From positions 248,001 to 312,000 of the forward strand of contig NZ_AP031575.1 in NCBI RefSeq assembly GCF_040436405.1: 64,000 nt of DNA, given 5' to 3'. This document shows, piece after piece, positions 61,293-64,000 of this stretch. A program made the position numbers and the translations under genes. Position 1 is the stretch's first letter, and each line of letters begins with the position of its first letter. The stretch is from Marinomonas sp. THO17 (GTDB taxonomy: Bacteria > Pseudomonadota > Gammaproteobacteria > Pseudomonadales > Marinomonadaceae). The notes beneath the pieces are model-generated. The model saw only the letters and a program-made list of their open reading frames with translations, made no database searches and was not told the origin of the DNA.

Positions 61293-61325
61293 GTTGACAT
61301 ATTTTCTGTATCAAAATATGTCAAC
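61293..61325. repeat. Perfect inverted repeat between umuC and trmJ
   Basis: GTTGACATATTTT (61293-61305) and its exact complement (61313-61325) are separated by seven bases. No T run follows on either strand, so a classical terminator is unlikely. It lies between convergent genes. Confidence 0.5.
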
Positions 61326-61387
61326 AAAGCGAGAGTATTTGAAGCCAATGGATAGCTAAGAGACTTTTCGCAGGAGAAGGGTTGAGG

Positions 61388-62167
61388 TTAGTGATCAGAC
61401 TTGGTATCTGTTGTCTTGTCTGCGTCTTTTGGCTGATGGTTATTTGCCTCGACTAATCCCGCTTCCCTTTGAACTGCTGCTAGTACGCCACGAAGTATAC
61501 CCAGTTCTTGTTTTTCGGGGCGAGAGCGGTTAAAGAAACGATGCAGCTTGTCCAGAACCTTACCCGGATGGTTACGAATAATAAAATTGATCCCGTATAA
61601 GGTTTCTTCTAAGTGCTGATAAAAAAGGTCCATATCCTTTTTATGCGGGTATTCTGGTGTTTCTTTGCTATGCAGGCTTTTATGTTGATTGGCCATCCAA
61701 ATTTCGTAAGCAACAATTTGTACTGCTTGTGAAATATTTAATACTGGGTACTCATCATTGGCATCAATGTAAACTTGGCGATGACATTGAGCGATTTCTT
61801 CATTAAGTAAGCCTGTGGTTTCACGTCCAAAGACAATGGCCACTTGATGGTTAACCGCCTCGGGAATGACAGTTTCAGCACATTCTCGAGCATTCATAAT
61901 AGGCAATTGAAAGGTGCGATGTCGGGCGCTAGTGCCAATGACCAAGCTGCAATCGGCTATAGCTTCTTCAAAGGTATCGACTATTGTGGCATTTTCTAGT
62001 AAATCGACGGCACCTGCTGCGCGACTAGTGGCTTCTTCAGAAGGGTAATCATTAGGATCAACCAGGTACAGGTTAGTTAAGCCCATATTCTTCATGGCCC
62101 GTGCAATAGCACCCACATTACCCGGATGAAAAGTATTGATTAATACAATGCGAATGTTATTTAACAT
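61388..62167 (-). CDS. trmJ: tRNA (cytidine/uridine-2'-O-)-methyltransferase TrmJ
   Basis: A 259-residue SPOUT methyltransferase modifying position 32 of tRNAs. IRIVLINTFHPGNVGAIARAMKNMGL (about 5-30), VIGTSARHR, VAIVFGRETTGLLNEE (about 108-123) and the knot motif YPVLNISQAVQIVAYEIW (about 138-155) are characteristic. A C-terminal helical extension of about 85 residues follows, including MDLFYQHLEETLYGINFI. The last 20 residues are Asp/Lys-rich and variable. Confidence 0.94.
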   Translation of the reverse strand: MLNNIRIVLINTFHPGNVGAIARAMKNMGLTNLYLVDPNDYPSEEATSRAAGAVDLLENATIVDTFEEAIADCSLVIGTSARHRTFQLPIMNARECAETVIPEAVNHQVAIVFGRETTGLLNEEIAQCHRQVYIDANDEYPVLNISQAVQIVAYEIWMANQHKSLHSKETPEYPHKKDMDLFYQHLEETLYGINFIIRNHPGKVLDKLHRFFNRSRPEKQELGILRGVLAAVQREAGLVEANNHQPKDADKTTDTKSDH

Positions 62168-62256
62168 GAATTTAACTGTCTCGTTTTTATAATCTGATTA
62201 AGTGAGCGATGAAGGGAAAATCAAGCTTTTCGTTATTTCTAATGCTCTGGAGGAGA

Positions 62257-63558
62257 TTAGAAATCACTCAATGTCAGGGTTTGTTCTGTGCTGGCAAAAT
62301 CCACTTTATCTAGGATAACACGGCGTTTGTCATTAAATAGAAACTGTTGACAAGCGTGATGATACAGGGAACCTGTCTCTAGTACCAATCGATATTGACC
62401 TTTTGGAATGAAGTTAGCGGCGAAGGCTTGCTTGCGGGCTAGAAAAATTGAAAAAGGTGGCTTTCCGTCATAAGACTGAAAGGTTAACAGACTTTGAGTA
62501 GGCAATTGATTGAGTATACGTAAGCGACTTTTACCCTGAGCGTCACCAATCAAATCACCATGATCTGGTGCTACTCCAGGGTAACCAATACAACCAGTGC
62601 GTCTTGCTAGCTGAATACTACCAAAGCCTGTGTTTTTTGCAGCTAGCCAACCATTTATGTTCTGGTAACGAACACTCAGCCAGTCACCTTGCTGATTAAA
62701 AACTTGTATATCCACTTGTGCAGGCACTTCTTCCAGTACACGACTTGATGCGTTAGGTTCAGCAAACAGCTCAGCTGTGTCTAAGGTGTAATTGGTTCCG
62801 ATACGGTATTGTGGATACAACCCCGCTACATATTGATTGTTTGGTTGCTCGTTTGTGGTCTGTTGCTCATTGTCTTGCCAATACAAGGTGGCGTAAACGC
62901 CGGCTGCGAAAACGGCAATATAAGTGGCAGCGCGAAATGCGGCTTTGGCGGCATCAAGTTTTACGGAGTGAATTTTTTCTTCATTTGCTGAGGTGTGAGT
63001 CTGATTGTCAAATGGCTCATCAACAAAGGTGTGATAAGGGGGAATGTCGTATTGTTTGTGAGACTGATATGGGTTTTCTTTGTAGCCTTCTACGGTAAAG
63101 TTCTCTGATGCTTTAAAGGCTTCTTCGTAAATGGCTTTGATGCGCTTTTCGTTGAGAGTGTTACGTGCCGCTTTGATGGCTTCGTTACGAACCTTTTCTT
63201 GATGGGCGTTGTTGCGTTTCATTTCTTCATAAGCGCGTTGGCGTTCACGAATCAGTTCTTCTTGTTGTTTGTCCGATTGTTTATCCGTTTGTTGTTTAAA
63301 GCGGAAAGAGTTTGCTTGATAACTATCTGCCTCAGAAAAAGAAAAAGGTTTCCAGTCACTGGTTTGCGCCCCTTGGCGAATGGCATTTAAGACATTTTCA
63401 TAGGCGGCTTGTAAACGTTGAAAATGTTCTGTTGTGTCGGTTTGTGGGTTTTTGTCAGGATGATATTTTCTAGCCAGACGTCGAAAAGCACTTTTGGCTT
63501 CTTGCTCGCTCGCATTGGTGGGTATTTCCAATAGCTGGTAATCGTCTATGAGGCTCAT
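62257..63558 (-). CDS. Membrane protein with N-terminal J domain and C-terminal SH3-like domain
   Basis: A 433-residue protein. The J domain (about 1-65) has YQLLEIPTNASEQEAKSAFRRLARKYHPDKNP with the HPD tripeptide that stimulates Hsp70. A long charged helical region follows (about 80-190), then one membrane segment (about 203-225, AAFRAATYIAVFAAGVYATLYW). The segment about 248-310 looks like a bacterial SH3 (SH3b) domain: AELFAEPNASSRVLEEVP, QGDWLSVRYQNINGWLAA. The last 120 residues match no family I know. Topology would put the J domain in the cytoplasm and the SH3b part in the periplasm. I start at ATG 63558 near the J domain; a TTG at 63591 adds 11 residues. Neither has a strong ribosome site. 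Confidence 0.8.
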   Translation of the reverse strand: MSLIDDYQLLEIPTNASEQEAKSAFRRLARKYHPDKNPQTDTTEHFQRLQAAYENVLNAIRQGAQTSDWKPFSFSEADSYQANSFRFKQQTDKQSDKQQEELIRERQRAYEEMKRNNAHQEKVRNEAIKAARNTLNEKRIKAIYEEAFKASENFTVEGYKENPYQSHKQYDIPPYHTFVDEPFDNQTHTSANEEKIHSVKLDAAKAAFRAATYIAVFAAGVYATLYWQDNEQQTTNEQPNNQYVAGLYPQYRIGTNYTLDTAELFAEPNASSRVLEEVPAQVDIQVFNQQGDWLSVRYQNINGWLAAKNTGFGSIQLARRTGCIGYPGVAPDHGDLIGDAQGKSRLRILNQLPTQSLLTFQSYDGKPPFSIFLARKQAFAANFIPKGQYRLVLETGSLYHHACQQFLFNDKRRVILDKVDFASTEQTLTLSDF

Positions 63559-63644
63559 TGTCTTGATTAAGTCTGTATTCAATCTATACAAAAAGTCATT
63601 ATGCCTGATTTATTAATTGGCACAAACTCTTATCTCACAACTGA

Positions 63645-64000
63645 TTATATAGAATCTGAGTGATTGTTTTGCATGCGGTTTTGTTTGACCAATTGCTGGA
63701 GGTATTGCTCCGGCGACAGGGGTTCAAAGAGGAAATAGCCTTGACCTACTTCACATTGCCATTGTTTGAGTGCATTTAAGGTCGCTTCATCTTCAATGCC
63801 TTCAGCAACGCTACTGATATTGAGTTGCTGACACAAGCGAATCATATTCTGGCAAAGATATTGATTGGATTCTTGTTTGAATAATCCCATGACAAAAAAT
63901 TGGTCTATTTTCAGTTCATTGGTTTTTAGTGACACCAAATTCAGCATAGAACTGTAACCAATTCCAAAATCGTCAATGGACAATTTAAAGCCAGCGGCAT
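63645..64000 (-). CDS. EAL-domain protein, C-terminal part (cyclic-di-GMP phosphodiesterase type)
   Basis: The frame runs off the right edge. Visible is the last third of an EAL domain: AAGFKLSIDDFGIGYSSMLNL with the DDFG(T/I)GYSS metal-binding motif, LKIDQFFVMGLF, then VAEGIEDEATLNAL and GQGYFLFEPLSPEQYL. The catalytic residues seen (DD and the late E in AEGIE) are present; the EAL motif itself and any sensor or GGDEF part lie outside. Catalytic activity is therefore likely but unproven. Confidence 0.92.
   Translation of the reverse strand, partial: AAGFKLSIDDFGIGYSSMLNLVSLKTNELKIDQFFVMGLFKQESNQYLCQNMIRLCQQLNISSVAEGIEDEATLNALKQWQCEVGQGYFLFEPLSPEQYLQQLVKQNRMQNNHSDSI

Noticed and set aside
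1-64000. CRISPR arrays, rRNA, prophage or complete insertion sequences
   Set aside because: No regularly spaced repeats, ribosomal RNA sequence, phage structural genes or transposase frames were recognised.

Overview
The window looks like a chromosomal segment of a marine gammaproteobacterium of the Oceanospirillales, most probably Marinomonas or a close relative. That is inferred from protein similarity recalled from memory, moderate GC, and the order pilin-pilB-pilC-(pilD)-coaE-yacG; no database was searched. Both ends cut genes: a dihydroorotase tail at the left and an EAL-domain gene at the right.

Layout. 1-5.3 kb: pyrC tail, tRNA-Leu(UAG), a DUF599 membrane protein, an O-methyltransferase, htpG and a dienelactone-hydrolase-like gene. 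5.3-19.7 kb: a complete galactoside locus. It has an ABC importer (ATPase, two permeases, binding protein), an IclR-type regulator, cytoplasmic alpha- (GH36) and beta-galactosidase (GH42), and every step of a De Ley-Doudoroff route: galactose dehydrogenase, lactonase, IlvD/Edd-type dehydratase, KDGal kinase and KDPGal aldolase. Three matching 15-bp operator candidates lie at its two control regions. 19.8-24.6 kb: a nickel/peptide-type ABC transporter with a fused double ATPase behind a Zur-like box. 25-30.5 kb: a 1478-residue hybrid histidine kinase translationally coupled to a REC-GGDEF protein. 30.5-45.5 kb: mostly single housekeeping, signalling and transport genes (marC, rraA, M14 carboxypeptidase, efpL, chemoreceptor, TonB receptor with Fur-like box, REC-PilZ, pseudoazurin, ZIP transporter, benE plus GntR regulator, a soluble kinase/REC-TPR pair). 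45.3-49.5 kb: yacG-coaE and a reduced type IV pilus locus whose prepilin peptidase gene is a wreck. 49.6-59.4 kb: central carbon metabolism (pta-ackA-nadC in one direction; aceE-aceF in the other behind a long leader). 59.5-64 kb: SOS-controlled umuDC, trmJ, a J-domain/SH3 membrane protein and the EAL fragment.

The most unusual thing found is a family of small palindromic, TA-flanked elements with related ends (about GGGAAGGTNCGAAYAAGTC) in at least four intergenic places: 4139-4403, 24977-25115, 46538-46593 and 53914-54012. They behave like MITEs of a Tc1/mariner-IS630 type element. One forms two long stem-loops in the htpG 3' region. Another sits exactly where the N-terminal half of the prepilin peptidase gene is missing, and supplies the stop codon of pilC. 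No CRISPR array, rRNA, prophage or complete transposase gene was seen.
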